Source: Taxawa tesnikishii (nom. ined.)
Lineage: Eukaryota > Ascomycota > Dothideomycetes > Dothideales
DNA: 64,000 bases
Assembly: GCA_030247885.1 (NCBI GenBank)
Contig: JAPDRO010000005.1
Coordinates: forward strand, 992,001 to 1,056,000
Direction: 5' to 3'
Shown: positions 1-11,017 of the stretch, piece by piece
How the letters are laid out: every line of letters starts with the position of its first letter
How positions within the stretch are numbered: position 1 is the stretch's first letter
Position numbers and translations under genes: made by a program
Notes under the pieces: model-generated
Told to the model about the DNA's origin: nothing
The model's database searches: none
The model's input: only the letters and a program-made list of their open reading frames with translations

Positions 1-998
1 TCTCGGACTCACCCTTATGCTGTTGCTTGGTCTTGACTTCGGGGGCGTTATATTTCCATGGACGTCGCCCAAGGTCATCTGTCTCGTCGTGTTTGGCGCT
101 CTGATGTCGGTCTTCTTCATACTGAGCGAGAAGAAGCTAGCAAAGTACCCGCTCATGCCACTGAGCATCTTCAGCCGCCGCTCCAATATAGCATCCCTCA
201 TTGTGTGCTACGCTCACGGCTTCGTATGTACAGTTGCGAGTCTCCACCCTCGACACATCTGACTGTTGGCAGGTCTTCATTGCCGGAGAATACTACCTTC
301 CCCTCTACTTCCAGTCCGTCAAGCAGGCCACGCCCATCAAGTCCGGCCTTTACCTTCTGCCCCTCACCGTCCTCGAAGCCCTCATGGGAATCATAGCCGG
401 CGTCTTCATCCACCGCACAGGCCGCTACCTCGAACCCATCTGGGCAGGCATGGCGCTTCTGACCATCGGCAACGGTCTGTACATTCTACTGACCGCGACC
501 TCTTCGCTCGGTGAGATCATCGGCTTCGAGATCGTAGCCGGCATCGGCGCCGGTCTGTTGTTCGAGCCGCCGCTCATCGCCATGCAAGCCCTGGTCGCAC
601 AAGACGACGTCGCAAGTGCCACGGCCACGATCGGCTTCGTGCGCAACATGGCGACCTCAATGTCCATCGTGATCGGCGGGGTCGTGTTTCAGAACAGCAT
701 GGCGCTGCGCGCGCCCGAACTGCGCGCTGCGGGCCTATCGGCGGAGCTTGTCGGCGACTTCACCGGCGGAGACGCAGCCGCGAGCGTTGAGCTCATCGGT
801 ACGGTCATGGATCCCGCCACACAACTGGTCGTCAAGGAGGCCTTCGCCTGGAGCCTGCGCAACATGTGGGCGCTCATGACGGGTGTTTGCGGCGTTGGCT
901 TCTTCGCCGGCCTTTTCATCACCAAGGCGAAGCTGAGCAGAGAACACACCGAGACGAGGACTGGACTGAAAGAGAAGCGCGAGGATGCGCGGGGTTGA
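1..998 (+). CDS. MFS drug exporter, 3' part (5' end outside window)
   Basis: C-terminal half of a 14-spanner (DHA14-like) major facilitator exporter, which would pump small toxic or secondary-metabolite molecules out through the plasma membrane by proton antiport. The readable frame starts at base 2, runs to 223, is interrupted by a 49-nt phase-0 intron (224-272, gtatgt...ggcag), and continues 273-998. Spliced, the junction reads AHGF|VFIAGEYYLPLYFQS, typical of the family around TM 8-9. Several hydrophobic helices follow, then a charged cytoplasmic tail ending KEKREDARG. Family-typical segments are PLMPLSIFSRRSNIAS, KSGLYLLP and the GAGLLFEPPLIAMQALV region. Substrate cannot be told from sequence. 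The first half lies upstream of the window. Confidence 0.9.
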
Positions 999-1999
999 GT
1001 GAAGACTGCATCATCGGGTTTCCCACCAAGCCAGCCGTCTTCCGTCTCGAGCCTGTCGCGCTTGGGGTGCGCCACGAGCTACACTCTACATCTTCCCGCT
1101 GTATAACATTGAACTCGATTGCCATGATGCATGGCCCCTCTCAAAGGTTCAGTACTAGCTGACACTGTCAATGGAGCCGCAATGCGTTGATGAAGGCGGT
1201 GTCGAGACACCTTGGGCCTCGGTTAGATCCACGCAATGGCTTCTGTCGTCAGATTGTAAAACGTTAGCAGGGAGAAGAAGGCACTTCTATGCTCTGGTAC
1301 ACCAAGCTATACGGAGACGGTGAGCATCGACGTGATGAACCATTCCCGTCGCAACGAGACCCTGACAGAACGCAGGGTGCGACACTCCTCAACGTCTAGC
1401 GAGACTGCTCAGGGACGACATCCGGGACGAATCTCACGAAGCCGGCCATCTGCCGAGGGAGAGGGAGCGGCACGTCCTCAACGGCGTCTCAGCAAACCTC
1501 ACTCACTCTCACTCTCTCTCTCGTCGCTCATAAAGGGTAGAGAGCGCCATTCCCCTCACAAGTGTTGGCAAGTTCAAGGTTCAAACCAAAAGACATTTGC
1601 GTCGTGCGGTCACACTTCCACGGCTTCTCTCACTCCCCACCTCGTTGCCAGTCTTACACCCATGTAAGGCGACCATTACGGGGCCTCAGTCCTCCTCGTC
1701 ATCGGGGGTCACGGGGTATGGATATATCAAGCTCTACTGGAATACCTTTTTGTATGGCAGGTAGAGCACGAGAATCATAAGAACGAAGCGAGTACACTGT
1801 ACCGTACCATGGGCTCCCAGCGGCAGCGGCAGCGGCAGTGGCAGCGGCAGCCGCTCTTGTTCTTCTTTTCCTTCCTTTTGATGACAACAGATGACCCCTC
1901 CTCGTCTAAAACGAGCCACTTAGACTAGATGCCGGCTCCGTCAATCCTCTTACCAAACTCACACCTTCCTTACCACTCACGCTCGCCCCTTGGGACTCC
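999..1999. other. Intergenic, convergent MFS/trpD
   Basis: About 1 kb between the stop codons of the MFS gene and the trpD gene. It holds CT-rich low-complexity stretches and a short CGGCAG repeat. A 115-codon plus-strand frame at 1320-1667 is rich in S, R and T with no recognisable motif and is probably noncoding. No RNA gene seen. Confidence 0.6.
1818..1852. repeat. CGGCAG hexanucleotide microsatellite
   Basis: About five tandem CGGCAG units with one C-to-T variant, in noncoding DNA between two convergent genes. Confidence 0.85.
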
Positions 2000-3398
2000 C
2001 TACCTGTCCCCTCCGCTCTGTTTGCCCTCGGAGAGCTCATTCGTCACTTTGATGTACGCCTCCCACTGCCTCATGGCCGTCCCACTCTTGATACACCACC
2101 GCGCCCTCCTGACCGCCTCCTTCCACCTCAACCCACCCGGGCCGCGTTCCTTTTCCACCATGCCATCGTCCTCCTCACCCATGTCGCTCGTATCCGCATC
2201 GCAGACGCCACTCACGGCCAGCAAGGCGGCCGTGTTGATCAGCACAAACGTGAGCACCGGATCGTGCTCGGGCAAGTCCCCCTTCAACAAGCGCTGCAGG
2301 ATCGCGGCGTTCTCAGCCGGGCTCTTCCCGCCCGCGACCGTGGCGAGCGGGCAGCGCGTCAAGCCCAGGTCCTCGGGCGTGACGGTGAAGGGGACGATCT
2401 CGACGTTGCGATACTCGTGGTGATCGCGGCCCTTGGTCTCGCGCAGCAGCCAGCAGTAGGAGGTGCCCGCGCAGCTCAGCTCGTCCAGGTCCTCGGCTCC
2501 GCACACGACCAGGCCCTTGCGCACGCCGCTCATGCGCAGGGCGTCGGCGAACACGGGGCCCATGTCGCGCTTGGCGACGCCCAGGATCCTCGCCTCGACC
2601 AGGTGGGTGTTGTGTACGGGGTTCGCGAGGGGTCCGAGCAGGTTGAAGATTGTGCGGAAGGGCAGCTCGCGCCGCACGCCGGCGACGTGCTTCATGCCCG
2701 GGTGGAACTCGCGCGCGTACAGGAAGGCGTAGTTGGTGGAGGGGTAGATGTCGGGGAGGGTGGCGTGGGTGACGGCGCTGATGGAGGGCGGTGTGGGGTA
2801 AGAGGTTAGGAGGTCGGCGGAGCCGGATTTGGAGGTCGAGGCGTTGTTGCCGTGTTTGGCCATGAGGAGCAGGGCGGAGGCCAGGATGGAGGAGGTTGTT
2901 GAGACGTTGTAGGTGTTGTGGCTGTCGCCGCCGGTGCCGACTATGTCGCACTATTCGAACCAGGCGTTAGTATAGACGCGCGGGTTGGTATGGTTGATCG
3001 GTTGTTGAGAAGGGGAAGAAGAGGGAGAAGGGATTTGCGATGGGGCATACCATACCAATCCCCCATGTAATGACCCTCCTTCCTTCCTCTGCGACGCACG
3101 ACTTCCTTCAGCGCGGCGGCGTCGACTTGGGCGGCGGCATCTCTCATAGAGCTGGCGCAGGCGGCGAGGACATCGGGCCGGCGGTCGAGTTGGGTGGTGT
3201 GCAGGGCGTAGAGCAGGCAGCCGGTTTGAACCGGGAGATGCTATCGCTGAAGATCAGGGACACGGCGGCGGCGATGTCGTTGGCGGGGACGCTGTAGAGG
3301 GTGGTGGTGGGGTCCGCGAGCTGGAGGAGCAGCGGGGAGATGGAGACAGGTTTTGTGGGCGGCGGTGCTGTAGGCGGCGGTGCTGTCGGCTCCGACAT
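2000..3398 (-). CDS. trpD: Anthranilate phosphoribosyltransferase (tryptophan synthesis step 2)
   Basis: Transfers phosphoribosyl from PRPP to anthranilate. Start ATG at 3398 (MSEPTAPPPTAPPPTKP); exon 1 3056-3398, intron 2951-3055, exon 2 2000-2950. The PRPP-binding loop GTGGDSHNTYNVSTTSS lies just after the splice, then KHGNNASTSKSG, the NLLGPLANP loop and a C-terminal helical region, all diagnostic of the family. Two frame breaks are visible in exon 1: near 3229-3236 (between SDSIS and VQTGCLLYALHTTQ) and in a G5 run at 3060-3064 immediately before the donor (expected MGGL|CDIVGTGG). Each is explained by one missing base, giving 431 residues, the usual fungal length. Convergent with the MFS gene and divergent from uL10m. 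Likely a functional gene with sequence errors; true disruption would mean tryptophan auxotrophy. Confidence 0.93.
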
Positions 3399-3647
3399 TA
3401 TGGGCGAATTGATTGTTGGCTTGTGCAATTGAGCAAGAGTGACTGGGATTGAGTCTTGTATCGTGTTGTTATACAAGGCAATGACTCGACGAAGAGTCAA
3501 GGTGAGGGTGAAAGAATATTGTGAAGACGCATACGGAGCAGACAGAGCATACGGAGCATACGGAGCACGGAGCTCTTCCGCGGCGGCATTCGGCGAATCT
3601 TTTGGCCGAGCGCGACTTCCCTCTTCCCTCTCAGGAAACTTGCCGGA

Positions 3648-3672
3648 GAAGTCGAAGTCGAAGTCGAAGTCG
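3648..3672. repeat. GAAGTC hexamer repeat
   Basis: Four tandem GAAGTC units in the trpD/uL10m intergenic region. Confidence 0.85.
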
Positions 3673-3798
3673 ATACAGCAATTAACAGCAGTGCACCGTC
3701 GCAACAGCAGTTCATTGTCACAACAGCAGTGCAGTGCATTACCAGCAGTGCAGTAGAGTCGGTACACATCATCACCCCCTGCATTCACCTTACCAGCA

Positions 3799-3824
3799 CA
3801 CTCACTCACTCACTCACTCACTCA
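3799..3824. repeat. CACT tetranucleotide run in 5' UTR of uL10m
   Basis: Six to seven CACT units about 85 bases upstream of the uL10m start codon, probably inside its transcribed leader. Confidence 0.85.
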
Positions 3825-3907
3825 TTGACGGCTTCAGCATCACCACCAACATCACCATCTCTCATCACCACCAGCAAAGCAAAACAAACCAAAGCAAAGC
3901 AAAGCAA

Positions 3908-4942
3908 ATGCCTCCCCGGTTACGCTTCCAGCCAAAGCGGCTCCGTCTCTGCACCTCCAACGCACAATTCCCCTCGTGTCAGTGCCGATACGCATCTCTT
4001 GCGACCGCGCCCTCATCGTCCGCCTCCCTCGACGCGACCTTCCGCGCCTCCTCGCCCATCGCCCACTACCCGCCAACCCAACCGCCTTCCTACAAGCCGC
4101 CCGAGTTCCGCAAATCCCAGCTCCACCGCCAATACGCCTCTCTCCTGCGCTCCTCCCCGCTCACCCTCCTCTTCCAGCACAACAACCTCAAGGCCACCGA
4201 ATGGGCCGGCATACGAAGGGAACTGAGCGCCGCGCTCAACAAAGTCGACGCCCAGCTCGCCGCAGCCGGCTCCCCTGACCTCGTCGGCGCCAACACGCGG
4301 CTCCAAATCGTACAAACCGGCATCTTCGCTGCCGCGCTTAAAATCGTCGAATTCTACCACCCAGACGTCTCGGACTCCTCGCGAACGAGCCACCCGACGG
4401 ACCCGCGCGTTGCCAGCTCCGCCAGCCTCGTCGACGATGACACCGACGCGGGTCTGACCCACGGCCTGAGCAAGCGGGCCTGGGAGACGGCGCGCAGGAA
4501 CCGCAAACTCGCACACGGCCTCGAGCCCCTCCTCTCCGGTCCCTTGATGCTCGTCACCTTCCCCGCCGTCTCGCCGCAGCATCTCGCTGCCGCCCTCTCC
4601 ATCCTTGCGCCGGGCGGCGGGTTCGCCGCGCCCAAGAGGAGGACGAACCCGGGATACCACGAGCCCGCGGTGCAGAATGGTTTGCACAAGCTCATGCTGC
4701 TTGGTGCCCGTGTCGAGGGCAAGGCCTTTGATTTGGACGGCGTGAGGTGGGTTGGTGGCATCGACGGCGGTCTGGAGGGTTTGAGGGGTCAGTTGGTCGC
4801 CATGTTGCAGAGCTTGGGCGCCGGACTCACCCACACTCTGGAGAGTGCGGGGAGGAGTTTGTATGTCACCATGGAGGGACGCAAGGGCATGTTGGAGGAC
4901 GAGGAAAAGGCTGGTGCGGAGAAGAAGGACCAACAGATCTGA
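3908..4942 (+). CDS. mrpL11: Mitochondrial large-subunit ribosomal protein uL10m
   Basis: Uninterrupted 344-residue protein. The start at 3908 (MPPRLRFQPKRLRLC) gives an Arg-rich, acid-poor N-terminus of mitochondrial-presequence type; the frame is open further upstream (to 3734) but that part is His/Thr/Ser-rich translated microsatellite. The core contains the uL10 signature region around residues 95-120 (TLLFQHNNLKATEWAGIRREL) and later GPLMLVTFP and LGARVEGKAFDLDGVRWVGGIDGGLEGLRGQL, as in fungal MrpL11. Function: base of the L7/L12 stalk of the mitoribosome, in the matrix. No intron and no frame problem, one of the clean genes of the window. Shares a divergent promoter with trpD. Confidence 0.9.
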   Translation: MPPRLRFQPKRLRLCTSNAQFPSCQCRYASLATAPSSSASLDATFRASSPIAHYPPTQPPSYKPPEFRKSQLHRQYASLLRSSPLTLLFQHNNLKATEWAGIRRELSAALNKVDAQLAAAGSPDLVGANTRLQIVQTGIFAAALKIVEFYHPDVSDSSRTSHPTDPRVASSASLVDDDTDAGLTHGLSKRAWETARRNRKLAHGLEPLLSGPLMLVTFPAVSPQHLAAALSILAPGGGFAAPKRRTNPGYHEPAVQNGLHKLMLLGARVEGKAFDLDGVRWVGGIDGGLEGLRGQLVAMLQSLGAGLTHTLESAGRSLYVTMEGRKGMLEDEEKAGAEKKDQQI

Positions 4943-5907
4943 AAAGGATGCAGCGGATGTGGGTGGGATGGAAATGGAGATGTGGTTGGAGGGTGTGCTC
5001 TTTGCTGTACGAATACGTGTATCCATCGCTGTACTCGAATGCAAGCCTGGAGGCTTTCATGGAATGGAGAAAGAGTAGCTTTCCGTCCTACGTCAGGATG
5101 ATTAGGTTATGTTCGTCGTAAGTGTGTGACGGATCCGAGAAAGTGAAAAGACCAACAGCTGGGGATGGGGATGGGGATGGGGATTGGGGTCGGCTCAGAA
5201 CCCTTTCTATCAGGAAAGTTCGTAACCCCCCTCGACAACCAGCTCAAGGCCGATGCAACCGACGGAACCCCATCATCTTGACAGTCGTCGCACCCCTTGC
5301 CCACGATCGAGGGCTCCTCCAACCCCTCCTGTTGGCTAGCAAGTACGGTGTCTCGAGGGAAAGATGGCGACGGAGGGAGGCCGTAGACACGACGCCTAGA
5401 CAAACCACGCCAGTCAAGGGCGGCGAAGTGTTAGTAGCGGCTCACCCACAAAGTTCTGGGACGGTCAAATCAGGGACAGAAGACACGATTACGGAAGCGA
5501 TCTAATTCTATACAACTCGCGCGCACATTTACGGCTACCCATCCACCGACTGTCCAGTCGCGTGCATGCATGCGCATGCAGTTGCTCCGTATATACTACA
5601 AGACATTAAGCCGACTGAGAAGTGGAAAAGTCAGGCGTTGGAGGCTTCTTCAGAAGGAGTGTATGAGTCTGCCATGGAAGAAGAAAGAGAACAAAAAAAC
5701 GATAAGGAGCCAGTAAGGGGTATGAGTACTGCTCAAAAGCACAAGCAAAAAAAGCAAAAGCAAAGGCAAGAATCAGACAAGACAAGACATGCAAGATATC
5801 CATATAAAGGCTGCTCCCCCATTCCCTTCATACGTACTCCCCTCCTTCTCTTTCGGTCCCTCCTTCCACTCTACTACCACTCTACCTCCATTTCCACCGC
5901 TGAATTC
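4943..5907. other. Intergenic, uL10m/kelch convergent
   Basis: Convergent 3' regions. Contains a short GGGGAT tandem (5161-5184), a purine-rich stretch near 5690-5770 and no coding-like frame. Short open frames here lack family motifs. Confidence 0.55.
5161..5184. repeat. GGGGAT tandem repeat
   Basis: Four imperfect GGGGAT units; G-rich strand could form a quadruplex-like tract. Not the fungal telomere unit TTAGGG. Confidence 0.75.
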
Positions 5908-8900
5908 CTAAATCCTGTTCCCCAACCCCAGATTCAACCAACTCATATCCTCATTTACTACGGACCGCTGCATCTGCCCGCCCTGGCCGTTCTTCGGGTA
6001 GTAAGCGCTGGGCACGCCCCTCGGGAACATAGTGGCAGTGCTGCTGCGGCCCACCGCATTCGCACCGCCAGACCCGCTGTACGCCGGTACCGGCAGCGGG
6101 ACTAGCTCGCTGGGCCTCGGTGGACGGACCGGCTTTGGCGGGCTCATGGGTGCGAGCCGGCCGCTGTTGGACGGGTTGATCGGCGTGCCTTGCGTCGGCT
6201 GTTGCAGGTCGAGGTTCTTGGGGTACACGCCGCTTGGAACGCCGCGGGGAAAAGGGTGACTGTACTGTCGCGGCTGTTGTCGTCGGCTGCGGCGGGAACC
6301 TCGCTGTTGCCCGAGCGGGCGAATGCGGGCGCAGGCTTGGGGAGGTCGGAGAGCGATTCCGGTGACGGTGTGGCGCCGTGAGGGTACACGGACATGCTGG
6401 GAACTCCACGCGGGAAGACGGTGACGGTGCTGTCGCGGTCGGCGGCGGAGTTTTCGGCGTCCCCTGCAGCCTGAGCGAATGCTGGTTTGGGTTTGGGTAG
6501 CGATGCTGTAAAGTCATCGGCTGGTCCGTGTGGGTATGCCGACATGCTCGGGACACCGCGAGGGAAGACGGTGACGTTGCTCTCTATACTGTCTCTGCCT
6601 TCAGCTGCCTCGGCAAAGGTGGGAAGGGGTGGTGAAAGAGGCGTTGAGAAGTTCGGACTTGCAGGACTGCGAGCTTTGGTTCGGGAGGTGGGCCGGTAGG
6701 TTTCTCCCTTGCTGTGGAAGAAAGCGCTCGACGTGCCCCTCGGGACACGACTCTCGTGCAGGCTGGTCGTGTAGTGGGAGCTAGGAGGCCGTGGATTGTA
6801 CGTGGTGGCGTCGACGACTTCAGCACTACCTACGCTGACTGGTGTCCATGCCGAGGCCGTACTTTCATCGCCGTGCAGGTAATCGCTGGTAGTGAAGTCG
6901 GTACTGAAGGCACTCTGAGTGCGCGTTGACGTAGTTGTGTAGTCTGAAAGCATAGACTCATGATTGCGGTCGTGAATCTGTGCAGATTGTCCTACCGTAT
7001 CGACGTTGCTGCCATGACGAGCCAGATCTTCCGTAGAGTGACCGAAAGACGGAGAACCAGTTGCAACGCGAGAGATCGGACGGCCGTCGAGGTGACCCTG
7101 GAAAGTTGGACCCTTGCTAAAGTCGATGTCGAGGGGTGGCACCAGTGCTGATGAAGGAATGCGAGACGGCATGCTGGGAACACGCGATTCTGTGTAGCGG
7201 GACGCGCTCGCATCCGACGTACGGCGAGAAGTTGCGTGTGCTGAAGGCAGATCATTGTTGGCAAAGTAACGTGACCAACCTGAACTCCGCTTTGATCTGG
7301 GCTCGAGAGATTCTTGATAGTCGACGGTGGTAGAAGGGGCGCGTGCTCGTCCCTCGCGATGGGCTTTATATGTTCGATGACTCCGTTCTTCTTCTCGCCA
7401 AGGGCTTCCAACTCAACCGGTGGACCATTGTCCAAGTTGCTCTTCCTCTTGTTGTACACCATAGGCGCCGTGCTGTCGAAGCTGCCCTTCTGGTTAGCAT
7501 ACCTGCTGTGCCTCTTCTTGTCTCCGATTTTTCCAGCAATAATAGCAAAGGAGTTGGATGAATCGTTGAACGTTGCGCGGTTGAATGGGCGTCTGGTAGG
7601 CGGCGGAAGGTCGGTTGTGGTTAACGGTCCTCCAGCTTCTTTCATGAACGATGCGCCCCTATCGACAAAGCTCATTCTGTCCGCCTTTTCGTCCGCGTAT
7701 TTTTGATTTCGCTTTTGCCGCTGTTTTCGCCACCGGAGGAAGAGAAGCGCGAGAATGAACATCGCTGCGATACCGCAGAGGACACCGAGAGTAATGCCGA
7801 GCACTTTCAGCATATGCGATTTGGAGGAACCCCGGAGGGGATTTGGCGGCCGCCGAAGAGCTTGCCGCAGCAGATGTAGTGGCCGAAGGTAGCGATGATG
7901 TGGAGCTTTGCGTTGAGGATACTAAGGGCACTTGGTTTCCGTCGCTGTCGCCAGTAAAGAAAAGACCATTGTCTACCCAGGCGTTCTTTCGTTGATCGAA
8001 TAGCGACACAGGAATATCATCATTGCCACCGCTGATGACCGCCAGACCATTCGAATTTTGGGCAACGCCGAAGTCTGACCTCGTAACGGACGGTGCAAGA
8101 CTGTCATTGTATTTCGGCCAATTCTGCAGGGTGAGATCCCTCTTCCTTTTCCTTGATGAGGATGCTTGCATCAATATCTGACCAGTAGGGGCGGTCTTTC
8201 CTCCTGCATCGAGAAGCACGATCTGGGAGACCGAGTTCGGCGACGCGCTCATGTCGTATGTCTCAAGGACCTTGCTGCCATCATCCCCTTGTATGAGCGT
8301 AGCCTTTACCCCTGATTTTAATCCATGACTGAGGTCAGTCTCGATGCGCACGAATCCCTCCTGTGGTCCAAAAGTGTAGATGGCCTTGTTGTTCGGGTCT
8401 CCACCAAGCATGACAGCACGCGTGCTGTCCCAGGGCAGCAATATGGGTTGGTTAAGCGGTGGTGCTTTTGACGTGAAGGATTGGATGTTGTATGGTGGCA
8501 ACGCCTGGATGAGGAAAGTCTGCGAAGAGGTATCGGATTGGGCGACTGGTGTCGAACCAGCGTATACTAGAATAGATGAAGAGTCGTTAAGGTATGCGGT
8601 GCCGTGGTCAGTACGGCCTTGCATGTCCCATGTGGGCACAGTCAGTGTTTCCCAAGTTTGGTTTGCGAAAAAGTATCGTTGTAGGCCTTGGTAGTTCTCA
8701 TTGTCTGTGGAACCGCCCACGACGTAAAGCGCTGCTTGCGACTCGTCTCCGTTGAGCACTGCTCGTACACAGGAAGGTCCCGTAACAGGTTCGCCGGTGG
8801 GTAATGAGGACCATGTCGCGTTCTCCCTAAGTGGCAATGCCTGGAAAGAATCTGGGGATAGAACGTAGAGTGTGTTGTTGTCGATGACAGAGCAGTGGCC

Positions 8901-8933
8901 CTTCAACGACTCCTTGGGTAGTGGCGCTGACAT
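5908..8933 (-). CDS. Kelch-type single-pass membrane protein with repeated FPRGVPS tail motif
   Basis: About 1008 residues if three single-base breaks are healed. Residues 1-340 are a kelch-like beta-propeller ectodomain (GHCSVIDNNTLYVLSP, ALYVVGGSTDNENYQGLQ, SILVYAGS, AVMLGGDPNN, GLAVISGGNDD) followed by a Ser/Thr/Ala-rich stalk. One transmembrane helix (LKVLGITLGVLCGIAAMFIL) precedes a basic stop-transfer RWRKQRQKR and a long disordered cytoplasmic tail. The tail repeats the motif (V/L/M)FPRGVPSxxYP four times. Frame breaks: C4 run 7830-7833, A3 run 7263-7265, G4 run 6246-6249. A fourth break at 8899-8901 is possible; if real, the true start lies upstream of 8933, since the current N-terminus has no signal peptide although the architecture needs one. 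Function unknown; perhaps a cell-surface sensor or adhesion protein. Confidence 0.8.
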
Positions 8934-10236
8934 TTGCGCGTAGTGTGATGCTCAAGAACTGATGGAGTGGGTGGTACAGCTGTTGTATGATCCAGAATGT
9001 ATCCTCGAATGAACCGAGCGCGTACTGAGACTGTCGGAATCGGAGTGGGAAGAAAGCTGACGGTCAAAGGTGGCCGGACATGCTGTGGCCGTACAGATGG
9101 AAAGAAGACGTCAACGTGTAGTCGTACACGGGAAGGAGGAAGGTGCAATCGGGCAGACAAGCTTCTGTTCGTCTTGCAGGGAAGTTGGGATGAGTGGTCT
9201 TCCTGCGAGTTCGGGTGTATGCCGTCTCTTACTCCTTTGGAACAATGTGTAACCGAACACCAGCGCTTCGAAACAGTCCTGCGAAAGCGAGAGGAGAAGC
9301 CGAAACAGTGGGTGTATGTAAGTCGTGTGACGTCGGGACAAGGAGCGACAGCGAGAGCAATTGCCAAACAGTAACCAGACCGGAAGAAACGAGTGACAGG
9401 TCTGCTGTAGGCAGGGACGGCAGAGCAGACGGCGAACGGTTGGTGGGAGTGTGTGGGTGGTCCTGCAACACCTGGTCTGTGAGGGAGGGAACGAGGTCCG
9501 GGAAAGCTGCGATGGTGAAACACGAGCTGACTAGACACCAGGATGCGATTTGTTCCGCCTTCTCGCGTCGCCCTGCTCAGCACATATAACACAGTTAACG
9601 AGTGTATATCAAACGCAAAGTTCGCAAAAATCGATAAGGAGAGAACGGCGATAGGAACGCCGTGCGGTGCAACGGTTTACGCTGGAGGGAGCATAACAGA
9701 CAGGGCGTTGACGACTCGGACTGAGCTGTGGGAGCGTTACTGAAAGGGGCAAGTCCCCAAGGCTTCTTTTAGCAGCGCCATCTTCTTCCGTCGAGCGCAA
9801 TCTTAGGTACCGGACGTGCAGCATGGCAGCACACAGCACCGTCGCTCAGTAAGGCCATACACATAAAGAGAGGCCTGTACCCTGTTGGATTGTTGAGGTT
9901 GCAGTCAAGCAGGCCGCTGCCGAGGCTGGGATAAACGTTCTGTTTACATGGTACGAACGGAGACAGCCGCGACCGAGCAGAAAGGCACAACAATTTGATC
10001 ATACAACTTGTATCCTTTACAACTTTTGTCTGCGATCAATTCACAGTCGTCAACTCTCTACAATATCAAGCCGCAAGCATCGCAGCACATGGCACAGAAG
10101 ATGGATGGCAGCAGAGTTTCTCGCACAATTCAGGTCCAGCACAGGGGTTCAGCCGATCCGGGGTCAGGGGTCTACTAGATCGCCTCACTAACCCTGATCC
10201 GGTTAGGCGTCTCTGCCTGGGCATAATCTCCGACTC

Positions 10237-10259
10237 AGCCTGAAACACGGATTCAGGCT
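10237..10259. repeat. Perfect 8-bp inverted repeat (hairpin)
   Basis: AGCCTGAA - 7-nt loop - TTCAGGCT. A second hairpin (CTAACC ... GGTTAG) lies about 50 bp upstream near 10190-10206. Possible structured RNA or old element remnant; function unknown. Confidence 0.5.
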
Positions 10260-10800
10260 TGGGGAGCCGTTGGCCGGGCCTCTCTGAAGCCTGCTCACGG
10301 CACGAACACGAGACCAGCCCTGCCCGAATGACTCGTGTAGTTACAGTGGTGGAGCGGACGAGTGGTGATGAGCCATAATACGATTCCTACTGTTATCTTG
10401 TCTACAAAGGAAAGACTATGGATGCTTCTACAGGCAAAGACGCATTAGTAGGAGAGTCAATGCGAAAATCGACTTCATCTGAACATAAGCTTCGCACGAG
10501 CATTTCCCAAACAAGCAACTATGTTACCTCACGCTCGAACCGCGCGGGTTCCGCCATAGGTCACACGCCTGTCGCGTTGTCCGGTGGGACATTTCAGACA
10601 CGTCTCAAACCCATCACCATATGTGACGATGTGTCATTTAGCGCCTAAGGTTAACATGTGGTAGTACCGATATCTCAGAGGATTCTGGCGTGAAGATGAG
10701 TCTCTATACTGAGGGTCATAACATTGAGAGTAGGAACGTCCATCTATATCTGGGCATAAAGTCCAGCGTAGTGTAGTTCATGTTAGAAGATGAGTTTCAT

Positions 10801-10830
10801 CACGTTACCTCTCACCGCTTCTGCTAGCGT
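10801..10830. repeat. Dispersed 30-bp repeat, copy A
   Basis: Begins CACGTTACCTCTCACC and ends GCTAGCGT. It matches copy B (10988-11017) at 26 of 30 positions, and all four differences are C/T transitions. Both copies are followed some 45-60 bp later by TTATAGCAGAA or ATTATAGCAGAA, so the repeat unit is probably longer. Confidence 0.55.
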
Positions 10831-10987
10831 GAGGCTGGAGATCGTATACACAACTGGACAACATAGCACTTTATAGCAGAACTGCGATGAGCACAACATC
10901 CTACTTTCGTCCTCAATTCCAAGCGCTGTTCCAAAAGCGACTCACGGCGTTCACAATCAAACTCTTCTCAGCGAACTGTCTTTCTGT

Positions 10988-11017
10988 CACGCTACTTCTC
11001 ACCGCCTCCGCTAGCGT
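10988..11017. repeat. Dispersed 30-bp repeat, copy B
   Basis: CACGCTACTTCTCACC...GCTAGCGT, the partner of copy A. A weaker relative is at 59629-59658. Confidence 0.55.

Larger units (their letters stand above)
3399..3907. promoter_or_regulatory. Divergent promoter region trpD / uL10m
   Basis: About 510 bp separates two start codons pointing outward, so it should carry both promoters and 5' UTRs. It contains tandem CATACGGAGCA-like units near 3530-3570 and two microsatellites (listed separately). No specific factor site is claimed. Confidence 0.55.

Noticed and set aside
1320-1667. 115-codon plus-strand open frame
   Set aside because: Composition biased to S, R, T and H with no motif; lies in CT-rich noncoding DNA after the MFS stop.
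3734-3907. In-frame N-terminal extension of uL10m
   Set aside because: Encodes translated microsatellite (HTHSLTHSL); the ATG at 3908 gives a better mitochondrial presequence.
5161-5184. Telomere-like tract
   Set aside because: The unit is GGGGAT, not TTAGGG, only four units, and it lies between ordinary genes.
8903-9592. 229-codon minus-strand frame upstream of the kelch gene
   Set aside because: Overlaps the kelch 5' end in another frame; only a short part near 8940-9010 could be genuine N-terminal coding sequence, which cannot be settled here.
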